Assembly (NCBI RefSeq): GCF_004764705.1 | Contig: NZ_SHLX01000023.1 | Span: 62,001-126,000, forward strand | Direction: 5' to 3' | Origin: Paenibacillus cymbidii | GTDB taxonomy: Bacteria > Bacillota > Bacilli > Paenibacillales > NBRC-103111 | DNA length: 64,000 bases | Part shown: one piece after another, positions 33,840-41,354 of the stretch | Layout: each line of letters starts with the position of its first letter | Numbering within the stretch: the first letter of the stretch is position 1 | Position numbers and translations under genes: made by a program | Notes under the pieces: model-generated | The model's input: only the letters and a program-made list of their open reading frames with translations | What the model was told of the DNA's origin: nothing | Database searches by the model: none

Positions 33840-33854
33840 ATGTGAAAGTCACAT
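33840..33854. promoter_or_regulatory. Palindromic operator candidate ATGTGA-N3-TCACAT
   Basis: A perfect 6+6 inverted repeat with a 3-nt centre lies 140 bp upstream of the ecsA-like start, next to a TATGAT hexamer on the minus strand. It is a possible repressor site. The distance to a TTGAAA box (21 bp) is too long for a normal promoter. Confidence 0.3.
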
Positions 33855-33986
33855 TTTCAATTGAGATGGCGTGAAATTCAGTGAAAAGAAGCGTAAGACG
33901 GAGATAAAGGTGGGGTTTTCTCAGGCAAAATCCTTGCCAAAGCCGGATTTGTTTCTATTTTACCCGCATTCGTCGTCCGGGCGCTC

Positions 33987-34016
33987 TTTACAGGTGGCTC
34001 TGGTAGGGCTTATTAT
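33987..34016 (+). promoter_or_regulatory. Sigma-A promoter of the yabE riboswitch transcript
   Basis: TTTACA (33987-33992), 18-bp spacer and TATTAT (34011-34016). Each box differs by one base from consensus. A transcript starting near 34023 would contain the whole riboswitch. Confidence 0.6.
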
Positions 34017-34056
34017 ACAGTTCATAATAACTTCATATAGCAACCAACTGATCTAT

Positions 34057-34279
34057 TCGCTGAGTTTCCGTTTGGAAAACGGGGGAACCGCAAATGATCG
34101 CCGCCTTAGCCGGCGCGATCATGGTTAAAGGGGTGAATCGCGGTGCATTCGAGCCGCGTAGGGCGAACTCTCGCGTCCGAATCCGTCAGCTAACCTCGTA
34201 AGCGTGAAGAGAGGGGTTACGATTGTCGTGCATGCCACTGCCGCCACGAGAAGAGTACCTCTTCTTGGGGCTTTTTCGT
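34057..34279 (+). ncRNA. Cyclic-di-AMP riboswitch (ydaO/yuaA type) with terminator
   Basis: The segment has the hallmark blocks of the ydaO-yuaA motif in order: GGGGGAACCGCA (34081), GGTTAAAGGGGTGAATCG (34123), GGTGCATTCGAGCCGCGTAG (34142) and CGTCCGAATCCGTCAGC then TAACCTCGTAAGCG (34174-34204). It sits in the leader of a cell-wall remodelling (yabE-type) gene, a common target of this class. A hairpin GAAGAG/CTCTTC extended by flanking C/G pairs and followed by CTTTTT (34243-34279) is the expression platform. Binding of c-di-AMP is expected to stop transcription. Outer boundaries are approximate. Confidence 0.9.
34243..34279 (+). terminator. Riboswitch expression-platform terminator
   Basis: Hairpin around GAAGAG-TAC-CTCTTC, flanked by GCC/GGGC pairing, followed by CTTTTTCG. 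It ends about 180 bp before the yabE start and is the likely ligand-controlled terminator. Confidence 0.8.
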
Positions 34280-34458
34280 TTGAAACCGTACAAGTTGATG
34301 CATTAAGGGGGGGCGTTATCCATTGTTGTTCGGCCCGGTGAGAGCGGGCGGCGGCATTGGAGCAGCTGAGCAAGGAAAATAAAAAACGATGAGTCGCGTC
34401 TAACCGAAATCATATACTACAGTTGATGGCGGGGCTTTTGTTAAGGAGGACCGAAGAA

Positions 34459-35598
34459 GTGGGAGTTGGCCAAGTTCGGGATACCCATGTAAAACGATCA
34501 TCCAGCATGACCTTCGCATGGCGTTGGAAGCATGAAAACGCACGTACCATCAGCATAATCGCCGGCATTTCCTGCGGGATTATCGCGCTGTTTTTCATGT
34601 TGTTGTACGGAACGGCTACCAAAAGCGTGTCCGTGGTGTTGAATGGACAAGAAACCGTTGTGCACACGAAGCAATGGGTCCTGGGACGCCTGCTGGATGA
34701 ACAAGCCATTTCGGTCGGGGAGCATGACCGAATCTCGATGGACATAACCGCCAAGATCAAGAACGGCGATCGCGTCAACATCGTGCAGACGACCCCGATC
34801 CTAGTGACCGCAGATGGAAAGACGGAAACCTTATACACATCCGGGAAGACGGTCGAAAGCGCACTGCAGGACTTAAATATATCGCTCGGACCGGAAGACA
34901 AGATCGAGCCGTCGATGGACGGCGCGCTGACAGCGATGTCCGCCGTCAAGATCGTGCGCGTGACGAAGGACCAGGAAGAGGAATCCGTTCCGATCGCGTT
35001 CGAAACCGTGACGAAGAGCGACGCGTCCTTGCTGAAGGGCAAGGAGCAGACGGTGCAGGAAGGCAAGGAAGGCACGAAGATCGTCACCAAGGAAAACGTC
35101 TATGAAGACGGCAAGCTGGTGGCGCAGAACGTGGTGGGCGAAAAGACGGCAGCGGAGAGCGTCGACAAGATCGTTGCCATCGGCACGAAAAATCCGGTCG
35201 TCGTGTTGTCCGCATCGTCGCCCAACATTGACACGGTTACCAAGAGCGGGCAGTCGTTCGCGTACAAGAGCATTCTCAACAACGTCACATTGACCGCGTA
35301 TTCCAACGATGCGGCTTCCACGGGCAAGTCGAGCGGCCATCCGGGTTACGGCCTGACGTATTCCGGCACGACGACGACCGAAGGCGTTACGATCGCCGTG
35401 GACAAAAACGTCATTCCACTCGGCTGGTGGGTGTACATCGAAGGCATCGGCTTCCGTCGCGCCGAAGATATCGGCAGCGGGGTCAAAGGCAACATGATCG
35501 ATGTTTATTACAACAGCATGGATTATGCGAACAAGTTCGGCATGAAGCGCGGCTATACGGTGTACGTCATCGGTCCGAAGAAGCCGACGGCGGACTAA
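34459..35598 (+). CDS. yabE: YabE-type cell-wall protein (DUF348, G5 and 3D domains)
   Basis: 379 residues. A single N-terminal membrane segment (about 32-52, ISIIAGISCGIIALFFMLLY) is followed by two DUF348 repeats (about 55-175), a G5 domain (about 180-255, with FETVTKSDASLLKGKEQTVQ) and a C-terminal 3D domain (about 285-379; VTLTAYSNDA, GVTIAVDKNVIPLGWWVYIEG). The 3D domain takes its name from three conserved Asp, and proteins of this layout are RpfB/YabE-type muralytic factors. The start GTG at 34459 is preceded by AAGGAGGA 8 bp away. Expression is under the c-di-AMP riboswitch, linking wall growth to this messenger. Confidence 0.92.
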   Translation: MGVGQVRDTHVKRSSSMTFAWRWKHENARTISIIAGISCGIIALFFMLLYGTATKSVSVVLNGQETVVHTKQWVLGRLLDEQAISVGEHDRISMDITAKIKNGDRVNIVQTTPILVTADGKTETLYTSGKTVESALQDLNISLGPEDKIEPSMDGALTAMSAVKIVRVTKDQEEESVPIAFETVTKSDASLLKGKEQTVQEGKEGTKIVTKENVYEDGKLVAQNVVGEKTAAESVDKIVAIGTKNPVVVLSASSPNIDTVTKSGQSFAYKSILNNVTLTAYSNDAASTGKSSGHPGYGLTYSGTTTTEGVTIAVDKNVIPLGWWVYIEGIGFRRAEDIGSGVKGNMIDVYYNSMDYANKFGMKRGYTVYVIGPKKPTAD

Positions 35599-35735
35599 CG
35601 GCAGCCGTCTGGCAACCGAACCGGCCTGTACTGATTTATACCCAACGTATACTAGTTATGACGCTCGCTTCGGGGCAAAGGTTGCGTCTTCGCCGCCGGA
35701 ATGAGAAAATAAATTTGAATTTGACCGCATTCGAG

Positions 35736-35764
35736 AGAAGGGGCGATTCGCCTCTTCTTTTTTG
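35736..35764 (+). terminator. Intrinsic terminator or attenuator just before rnmV
   Basis: The stem AGAAGGGGCG / CGCCTCTTCT (one G-T pair) with loop ATT is followed by TTTTT. It ends only about 20 bp before the rnmV GTG, so rnmV mRNA must read through it or it works as an attenuator. Confidence 0.85.
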
Positions 35765-35783
35765 CGTGGGAGGTGCCGGCTGC

Positions 35784-36335
35784 GTGATCCAAGAAATCAT
35801 CGTGGTTGAAGGCAAGGACGATACGGCTGCGATTCGCCGGGCGGTGGACGCCGAAACGATCGAAACGGGCGGCTCCGCCATCAACGAAGCGATTTATCGC
35901 CGCATCGCGCTCGCCAGGGAGCGCCGCGGCGTTATCATATTCACCGATCCTGACCATGCCGGCGAACGGTTGCGTCGTTTGATCGCCGCGCGTGTGCCGG
36001 GCTGCAAGATGGCGTTCCTGTCGCAGGAGGAAGCGACGGACGGCAAAGGCGACATCGGCATCGAGCATGCGTCGCCGGAGTTGATCCGCAAGGCGCTGCG
36101 CGAAGTGAAGACCGACTTCGAACGAACGGACTCGCACATCTCGTGGGACGATCTGGTGGCGGCAGGGCTTATCGTTCATCCCGAAGCGTCGAGCCGCCGG
36201 GCAAGGATGGGGCTATTGCTCGGCATCGGCCACGCCAACGGCAAACAGTTTTACAAGCGATGCCGCATGTTTCAAATTTCGCGCGAGGAATTCGCCGAAG
36301 CCTATAAGCAGTTGATAAGCGAGGGTCATGAATGA
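35784..36335 (+). CDS. rnmV: Ribonuclease M5
   Basis: 183 residues. RNase M5 matures 5S rRNA precursors. The TOPRIM domain shows VVEGKDD (catalytic Glu9) and FTDPDHAGE (Asp55, Asp57) followed by the basic C-terminal part that binds RNA. The start GTG at 35784 has GGGAGGTG upstream, directly after the terminator hairpin. Its stop overlaps the rsmA start by 4 bp (ATGA). Gene order yabE-rnmV-rsmA is as in B. subtilis. Confidence 0.95.
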   Translation: MIQEIIVVEGKDDTAAIRRAVDAETIETGGSAINEAIYRRIALARERRGVIIFTDPDHAGERLRRLIAARVPGCKMAFLSQEEATDGKGDIGIEHASPELIRKALREVKTDFERTDSHISWDDLVAAGLIVHPEASSRRARMGLLLGIGHANGKQFYKRCRMFQISREEFAEAYKQLISEGHE

Positions 36336-37264
36336 ACGAACAAGAGGGGCGCGCGATGTCGCCGGTGTCGTCGTCGTCGGATATTGCGACGCCGTCGCGA
36401 ACGAAAGAAATTATCGCCAGGCACGGGTTCCAGCTCAAGAAGAGCCTGGGGCAAAATTTTCTGATCGACCGCAACATGCTGAACAAAATCGTTGATGCCG
36501 CGGAGCTGGACAAGTCGTGCGGCGCGCTCGAAATCGGTCCCGGCATCGGCGCGTTGACCGAGCGGCTGGCGCGGGAGGCGGGCAAGGCGGTCGCCGTGGA
36601 AATCGATCAGCGGCTGCTGCCGATCCTGCATGAAACGCTGGCGCCTTACGACAACGTGTCGATCGTGCATGGCGACGTGCTGAAGCTCGATTTGGCCGCC
36701 GGGTTTGCGGAATGGTTTGCCGGCCTGTCCCGCGTCAGCGTGGTGGCCAACCTGCCGTACTACATCACGACCCCCATTCTCATGAAGCTGCTGGAGGCTC
36801 GTCTACCGCTCGCCAACATCGTCGTCATGATCCAGAAGGAAGTGGCCGAACGCATGGCGGCGCGGCCGGGAGGCAAGGAATACGGCAGCCTGAGCGTGGC
36901 CGTGCAGTATTATTGCGAGCCGGAGCTTGTGGCGATCGTGCCGCACACCGTTTTCGTGCCGCAGCCGAACGTCGACTCGGCGGTCATTCGCTTGCGCGTG
37001 CGCCGTACGCCGCCGGTTGCGGTCGAGGACGAGGCGCTGTTCTTCGACGTCGTGCAGGCTTCGTTCGCGCAGCGCCGCAAGACGCTGGCGAACAACCTGC
37101 TGAGCCGCTTCTTCGCCAAAGGGCAGCGCGAGGCGCTGGAGACGCTTCTGCAGGGCGTCGGCATCGAGCCGTCACGCCGCGGCGAGACGTTGTCGCTGGA
37201 GGAGTTTGCGCGGCTGAGCGATGCGCTCGGCCGCCACTTGCGCGGCGCAGGCGGTGAGCGCTGA
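36332..37264 (+). CDS. rsmA: 16S rRNA dimethyladenosine methyltransferase
   Basis: 310 residues. RsmA (KsgA) dimethylates A1518 and A1519 in 16S rRNA late in 30S assembly. LKKSLGQNFLID (36-47) is the family start motif. The SAM loop is LEIGPGIGALTE (66-77) and the catalytic motif is NLPYY (140-144). The first ~20 residues before the conserved start are an extra hydrophilic stretch. The ATG at 36332 overlaps rnmV; a second ATG at 36356 is an alternative. Confidence 0.96.
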   Translation: MNEQEGRAMSPVSSSSDIATPSRTKEIIARHGFQLKKSLGQNFLIDRNMLNKIVDAAELDKSCGALEIGPGIGALTERLAREAGKAVAVEIDQRLLPILHETLAPYDNVSIVHGDVLKLDLAAGFAEWFAGLSRVSVVANLPYYITTPILMKLLEARLPLANIVVMIQKEVAERMAARPGGKEYGSLSVAVQYYCEPELVAIVPHTVFVPQPNVDSAVIRLRVRRTPPVAVEDEALFFDVVQASFAQRRKTLANNLLSRFFAKGQREALETLLQGVGIEPSRRGETLSLEEFARLSDALGRHLRGAGGER

Positions 37265-37385
37265 GGAAGGCGGCGGCGCCTTGCTGCGCTAGGCTCTGCG
37301 GGATGCGTCCCGCGTAGTCCGGCGCAGCGCCCGTAGCACCAAACGCCCAATGCGGCCATACGATACACGAGGAGGCGATATTGCG

Positions 37386-38471
37386 ATGAAGCAAGGCGAC
37401 CTTGTCGTTCGAAAATCGTATGGCGGCGACGTCATATTCAAAATTCAGCAGGTGTATGCATCGCAAGCGCTGCTTAAAGGCGTGCAGTTCCGGTTGGCCG
37501 CGGATTCGCCGATCGCCGATCTTGAACCGATCAGCCAGTCGCGCTTTCTGCAGCAGGAGCAGGCGCTCGAAGCGAAGGCGCACGAAACGGTGAAGCAGCT
37601 CAGCGAGCTGCACCGGCTGCGCAGCGAAGCGGGGCCGATGCGGCAATTGGCGAAGCAGCGCAACCAGTATTCGTATTTCGAGATGCCGGGCAAAGTGCTG
37701 CACCTGGACGGGGATCCGCTTTATTTGCGCAAATGCATGGCGCTGTACGGAGAGCTTCGCATCCCGGCGGAAGGGCTGTACGTGCCCGAGGTGAACATGG
37801 CGGAGACGGTCAACCGGCTGCTGCCGCAAATCCGGCCCGACATCCTGGTGCTGACCGGCCACGACGGCCTGCTGAAGCCGCCTGCGCTGTCTCCTCACGG
37901 TCACCTTGCACCGGAAGCGGGCAACCCGGCAACGGTGCATCTGAACGGGCAGGACATGCGCAGCGCGTCGCGTCCGCCGCGGTCCGTTCCCCCGCAGCCG
38001 CAGGCGGATCGGGAGCGCGAGGCGCAGCTGCTGTGGCGCAACAACCATGCGCACAATCTGAGCCACTACAAAAACTCGCACCACTTCGTCAACGCGGTCA
38101 AGGCGGCCCGCCAGTTCGAGCGCGGCCGGGATACGCTCGTCATTGTCGCGGGCGCGTGCCAGTCGCATTTTGAAGCGCTCCTGCAGGCGGGAGCGAATTA
38201 CGCCAGCTCGCCGGGCCGGGTACTCATCCACGCGCTCGACCCGCTCTATATCGCCGCCAGAATCGCTTATACGTCGATCAAGGATACCGTGCATACGCTC
38301 GACGTCATCCAGCATACGCACAGCGGGCTGGACGGCCTTGGCGGCATCGAGACGCGCGGCTGCCACCGGATCGGCCTGCCGCGGCTGAAGCTGCCGGCAA
38401 TCGGCGAAGCGCCGCCGCCGATCCAGATGCAGCAGATGCAGCAGCGCTTGCGGGAGCCTTTGCAGACGTAA
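37386..38471 (+). CDS. yabG: YabG sporulation-specific protease
   Basis: 361 residues. YabG is a mother-cell protease that trims spore coat proteins such as SpoIVA, YeeK and SafA. The conserved blocks PDILVLTGHDG, YKNSHHFVNAVKAAR and VIVAGACQSHFEALLQAGANYASSPGRVLIHALDP are present, with the Cys/His residues proposed for catalysis. The insert from about 175 to 220 (rich in P, Q, R) is a variable loop. The ATG at 37386 follows GAGGAGGCG. A strong terminator follows the gene. Confidence 0.94.
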   Translation: MKQGDLVVRKSYGGDVIFKIQQVYASQALLKGVQFRLAADSPIADLEPISQSRFLQQEQALEAKAHETVKQLSELHRLRSEAGPMRQLAKQRNQYSYFEMPGKVLHLDGDPLYLRKCMALYGELRIPAEGLYVPEVNMAETVNRLLPQIRPDILVLTGHDGLLKPPALSPHGHLAPEAGNPATVHLNGQDMRSASRPPRSVPPQPQADREREAQLLWRNNHAHNLSHYKNSHHFVNAVKAARQFERGRDTLVIVAGACQSHFEALLQAGANYASSPGRVLIHALDPLYIAARIAYTSIKDTVHTLDVIQHTHSGLDGLGGIETRGCHRIGLPRLKLPAIGEAPPPIQMQQMQQRLREPLQT

Positions 38472-38496
38472 CCATACAGTCGGAATCAAAGATGGG

Positions 38497-38528
38497 AAGC
38501 CACTCGTTTAAGACGGGCGGCTTTTTTG
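38497..38528 (+). terminator. Intrinsic terminator after yabG
   Basis: Stem GCCACTCGT / ACGGGCGGC (one mismatch) with loop TTAAG, followed by TTTTTT. Confidence 0.85.
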
Positions 38529-38552
38529 CGTATTAAAAAGTCGCGCAGCCAA

Positions 38553-38735
38553 GCGCGACAGGAAGCACCGCTTCACGCTCGGGCTGCGCGACAGGAAAGC
38601 ACCGTTTCACGCTCCGGCCGCTGCGCGGAAGGGTTGCTCCTCCGATCGCTTCTTGTTTTCGGATGCCCGGAATCAACGAGGCCAAGGGAACCATCCGAAA
38701 ACAAAGGCGACCGCTAGCGCTTCTACGGAGCAACA
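38553..38735. other. Structured non-coding segment with direct and inverted repeats
   Basis: Two near-identical direct repeats of about 30 bp start at about 38553 and 38587 (GCGCGACAGGAA then CACCGYTTCACGCTC). They are followed by a large inverted repeat: GTTGCTCC (38633) pairs with GGAGCAAC (38727), and TTGTTTTCGGATG (38653) with CATCCGAAAACAA (38692), a perfect 13-bp inner stem. No credible protein is encoded. It could be an RNA, a decayed mobile element or a recombination substrate. Confidence 0.5.
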
Positions 38736-38839
38736 CTTCCACTCCGCTACTTGTGTGAAACAAGCCTATTCGCAAGCTGCCTCAAGACGCAAAACCCTGC
38801 GAACCCACTCTTGCAGCCGCGGCATAATAACCGGCAACC

Positions 38840-39032
38840 AAAATAACCAACGAAAAATGGCTTATTTGCTTGATTTGGCCCGCCTCGTCGAAAATAGCCA
38901 GTGAAACCATGGCCTATTTGCTCCGCCAGGCCCCGAATCAGGCCTTTTAGCCGAAATAGCCAGTGATTTCACTGGTTATTTCGGAGAGGATGGAGGATTT
39001 TGGCGAAATAGGCGATAAAACAAGGCCTATTT
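38840..39032. repeat. Cluster of four interspersed palindromes
   Basis: Copies lie at about 38840-38867 (degenerate), 38891-38919, 38953-38982 (AAATAGCCAGTGA / TCACTGGTTATTT) and 39005-39032. They match the family seen at 1168, 20210-20402 and 44537-44729. Between them and the yabG terminator lies the structured segment described separately. Confidence 0.8.
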
Positions 39033-39090
39033 TTGCAAGATGTTCATCGGAGCGGTACGAAAGCGAATTTGTTAGTTGGTGGAGGGGAGA

Positions 39091-39306
39091 ATGCCGCGGC
39101 TTTGTGAAACGTGTCTGCTTGGCGATGTGGCGAGAGCGCAGAGCCGGAGCGGGCAGGAAGAAGTTAGTTGCCGATGCTGTCATTTCTTGCATGACGAAAA
39201 ATGTCGGGATAATTTTGAAATTTTTGTGAACAATAAGGCCAAAAGAATCGATTTAAATTCCCGAAAAATCGCTGACCCCCCGTTGACAATGGGTTTGTCA
39301 TACTGA
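39091..39306 (+). CDS. Possible small cysteine-rich protein upstream of veg
   Basis: This 71-residue frame begins with an ATG 4 bp after a GGAGGGGAG site, unusually strong for a chance ORF. It has cysteines in the patterns CETC and CRCC-X5-C near the N-terminus and middle, and a hydrophilic C-terminal half (NNKAKRIDLNSRKIADPP). Its end overlaps the first veg promoter. It is not recognised; it could be a small zinc-binding protein. Base composition is lower in GC than neighbouring genes. Confidence 0.4.
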   Translation: MPRLCETCLLGDVARAQSRSGQEEVSCRCCHFLHDEKCRDNFEIFVNNKAKRIDLNSRKIADPPLTMGLSY

Positions 39307-39312
39307 TATAAT
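39283..39312 (+). promoter_or_regulatory. veg promoter 1
   Basis: Perfect TTGACA (39283-39288) and TATAAT (39307-39312) with an 18-bp spacer. Confidence 0.88.
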
Positions 39313-39324
39313 ATTTGTTCTTAT

Positions 39325-39354
39325 TTGACATACTACCTCTAAGTACGGTATAAT
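39325..39354 (+). promoter_or_regulatory. veg promoter 2
   Basis: A second perfect TTGACA (39325-39330) and TATAAT (39349-39354), also with an 18-bp spacer. Paired consensus promoters 42 bp apart predict very high expression, in line with veg of B. subtilis. Confidence 0.88.
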
Positions 39355-39381
39355 GGTGCAGGAAAGAGGTGGTAGCGGACA

Positions 39382-39657
39382 ATGGCTAAAAATGCGCTGT
39401 TGGAGATCAAACGCAGTATGGAGCCCCATGTCGGGCAGAAAATTATGTTGCGTGCAAATGGCGGTCGCCGCAAGACGATCGAACGTTCCGGAGTTTTGGA
39501 AGAAACCTACCCTTCTGTCTTTATTGTCAAGCTTGACCAGGAGCAGCACGCATTCAAGCGCGTTTCCTACAGCTATGCGGATATTTTGACCGAGTCCGTG
39601 GAAGTGACCGTCTGCAACGACGACGGGCAAGTGCGCATTACATACATCCAACATTGA
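39382..39657 (+). CDS. veg: Veg protein
   Basis: 91 residues, matching Veg in length and sequence (start MAKNALLEIKRSME, then GQKIMLRANGGRRKTIERSGVLEETYPSVF). Veg is abundant in vegetative cells and stimulates biofilm formation in B. subtilis, possibly through SinR. ATG at 39382 follows AAGAGGTGG. Strong tandem promoters lie upstream and a strong terminator follows, so it is an independent unit. Confidence 0.96.
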   Translation: MAKNALLEIKRSMEPHVGQKIMLRANGGRRKTIERSGVLEETYPSVFIVKLDQEQHAFKRVSYSYADILTESVEVTVCNDDGQVRITYIQH

Positions 39658-39703
39658 AACCGCACCGCGCGGCGGCAATTGCCCGCCGGCCGCGATTGAA
39701 ATA

Positions 39704-39741
39704 CCGGCGCAATCACTTGCTGATTGCGCCGTTTTATTTTG
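39704..39741 (+). terminator. Intrinsic terminator after veg
   Basis: Perfect stem CGGCGCAATCA / TGATTGCGCCG with loop CTTGC, followed by TTTTATTTT. Confidence 0.92.
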
Positions 39742-39757
39742 TTCGGACGGATCGTTC

Positions 39758-39787
39758 GACTAGGCATGACCTCGATGAAGCATACTA
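39758..39787 (+). promoter_or_regulatory. Sigma-G-type promoter of sspF
   Basis: GACTA (39758-39762), 18 bp, then CATACTA (39781-39787), which is the exact sigma-G -10 element. The -35 differs by one base from the GHATR pattern. It ends 34 bp before the sspF start. Confidence 0.65.
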
Positions 39788-39821
39788 CCGGTATCCGCTT
39801 TACTTAAGGAGGATGACCGCC

Positions 39822-40100
39822 ATGTCTAGAAGAAGAGGCACGATGTCGGAATCGTTCAAGTATGAGCTTGCCAAAGATCTCGGGTTCCAGCAAAAGGTCG
39901 AGCGCGACGGCTGGGGAGCCATTACGACCAAAGAAGCGGGCAACATGGTCAAACGGGCGATTCAACTCGCCGAGCAGTCGCTTGCCGGCTCGGCTTCGCA
40001 GGCGGCTCCACAGAGCGGCGCAGCCGCCCGCGGCGCTTCAGCGCCGTCCTACGGCGCGCAAACGGCGCAGCAGCACACGCAGCCGCGTCATATGCAGTAG
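39822..40100 (+). CDS. sspF: Small acid-soluble spore protein, SspF family
   Basis: 92 residues. The first 60 match the alpha/beta-type SASP SspF (RRRGTMSESFKYELAKDLGF, then GNMVKRAIQLAEQ), which coats spore DNA. The C-terminal 30 residues are a low-complexity Ala/Ser/Gln-rich tail absent from B. subtilis SspF. The ATG at 39822 follows TAAGGAGGATGACC; the longer frame upstream is not used. Forespore expression is predicted from the sigma-G-type promoter. Confidence 0.94.
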   Translation: MSRRRGTMSESFKYELAKDLGFQQKVERDGWGAITTKEAGNMVKRAIQLAEQSLAGSASQAAPQSGAAARGASAPSYGAQTAQQHTQPRHMQ

Positions 40101-40120
40101 CCGCCCGTACAGGGCGGCAG

Positions 40121-40153
40121 AGGGCCGGGCGGTTGACGCTGCGGCCCTTTTTC
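40121..40153 (+). terminator. Intrinsic terminator after sspF
   Basis: Stem GGGCCG / CGGCCC with a 14-nt loop followed by TTTTT. A further hairpin (CCGCCC/GGGCGG) lies just before it. Confidence 0.8.
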
Positions 40154-40333
40154 CCATGGGGCCCGCATCGCCGCATTGTGGGGTTATTTTGGCCATGAAG
40201 CACGGCATTTGACGGCAGGGGCCGGCAAATCGGGCGCACAAGTGTTTTCTCGGGCGCAGTTTGCTATAATATGTAAAGCTAGACAAGCCAATGCGAAGCG
40301 TCGACAAATGGAGAACAGAGAAGGGTGTCCGGC

Positions 40334-41188
40334 ATGAAAATTTTGGAGAAAGCCCCCGCGAAAATCAACCTGCTGCTCGATGTGCTGCGCAAGCGCGACG
40401 ACGGCTACCATGAAGTGGAAATGGTCATGACGATGGTCGATTTGGCCGACCGGCTGGAAATGCAGGAACTCCCCCGGGACACGATCGTCATCTCCAGTCA
40501 GGTGGGCTTCATCCCGCTCGACGAGAAAAATTTGGCCTTCCAGGCCGCCCGGCTGATCAAGGACCGCTATGCGGTGAAACAGGGCGTTTACATACATCTC
40601 GACAAAAATATCCCGGTAGCGGCCGGACTGGCCGGAGGCAGCAGTGATGCTGCCGCGACGCTGCGCGGGTTGAATCGGCTGTGGAAGCTGGGCATCTCCA
40701 CGGAGGAACTGATGCGGCTCGGCGCCGAGCTCGGCTCCGACGTGCCGTTCTGCATCGCGGGCGGCACGGCGATCGCCCGGGGGCGCGGCGAGCAGCTCGA
40801 GCAGATCGGCGCGCCGCCGCAGTGCTGGGTCGTGCTCGCCAAGCCGCCGATCAATGTGTCGACGGTGGAAGTGTACAGCAAGCTGCGCGCCGACCGCATC
40901 GTCCGCCATCCGTCGTTGCCCGCCATGACTGAAGCGATTGGCGCACAGTCGTTCGAACGCATCTGCTCGTTGCTTGGCAACGTGCTGGAGGACGTAACGC
41001 TTTCCCTGTACCCGGAAGTCCACCACCTGAAGTCGTGCATGCAGAAGCTGGGAGCCGACGGCGTATTGATGTCCGGCAGCGGTCCGACGGTATTCGGACT
41101 GGTAGCGAAGGAGTCGAAGGCCGCCCGCATTTACAACGGGTTAAGAGGGTTTTGCAAGGAAGTTTACGCCGTTCGCATGCTGACATGA
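40334..41188 (+). CDS. ispE: 4-diphosphocytidyl-2-C-methyl-D-erythritol kinase
   Basis: 284 residues. IspE phosphorylates CDP-methylerythritol in the non-mevalonate isoprenoid pathway. GHMP-kinase motifs are KAPAKINLLLDVLRKRDDGYHEVE near the start, PVAAGLAGGSSDAAATL (about 97-113) for ATP binding and LMSGSGPTVFGL near the end. ATG at 40334 follows AGAAGGGTG; an in-frame GTG at 40325 is an alternative. A perfect TATAAT at 40265 without a good -35 box may be its promoter. Confidence 0.96.
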   Translation: MKILEKAPAKINLLLDVLRKRDDGYHEVEMVMTMVDLADRLEMQELPRDTIVISSQVGFIPLDEKNLAFQAARLIKDRYAVKQGVYIHLDKNIPVAAGLAGGSSDAAATLRGLNRLWKLGISTEELMRLGAELGSDVPFCIAGGTAIARGRGEQLEQIGAPPQCWVVLAKPPINVSTVEVYSKLRADRIVRHPSLPAMTEAIGAQSFERICSLLGNVLEDVTLSLYPEVHHLKSCMQKLGADGVLMSGSGPTVFGLVAKESKAARIYNGLRGFCKEVYAVRMLT

Positions 41189-41227
41189 CGCTTACATACG
41201 ACGGAAGCATAATTTTCATCGCCAAAC

Positions 41228-41257
41228 TTGATAAAAACCGTATGTAAATGGTATATT
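41228..41257 (+). promoter_or_regulatory. Putative sigma-A promoter of purR
   Basis: TTGATA (41228-41233) and TATATT (41252-41257) with an 18-bp spacer, about 100 bp before the purR start. Confidence 0.6.
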
Positions 41258-41354
41258 CATATTATAATATTCGGATTTCAAACAAAGTCCGTCACCCGAT
41301 CTTCCGAATGCGCCTGCCGACGGCTCCTAAATCCGTTCTACCGGAGGTACCTCT

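Noticed and set aside
37338..37365. Sigma-K promoter for yabG (AC, 17 bp, CATACGATA)
   Set aside because: The boxes fit, but the predicted start would fall inside the AGGAGG ribosome site of yabG, so the match is doubtful without 5'-end data.
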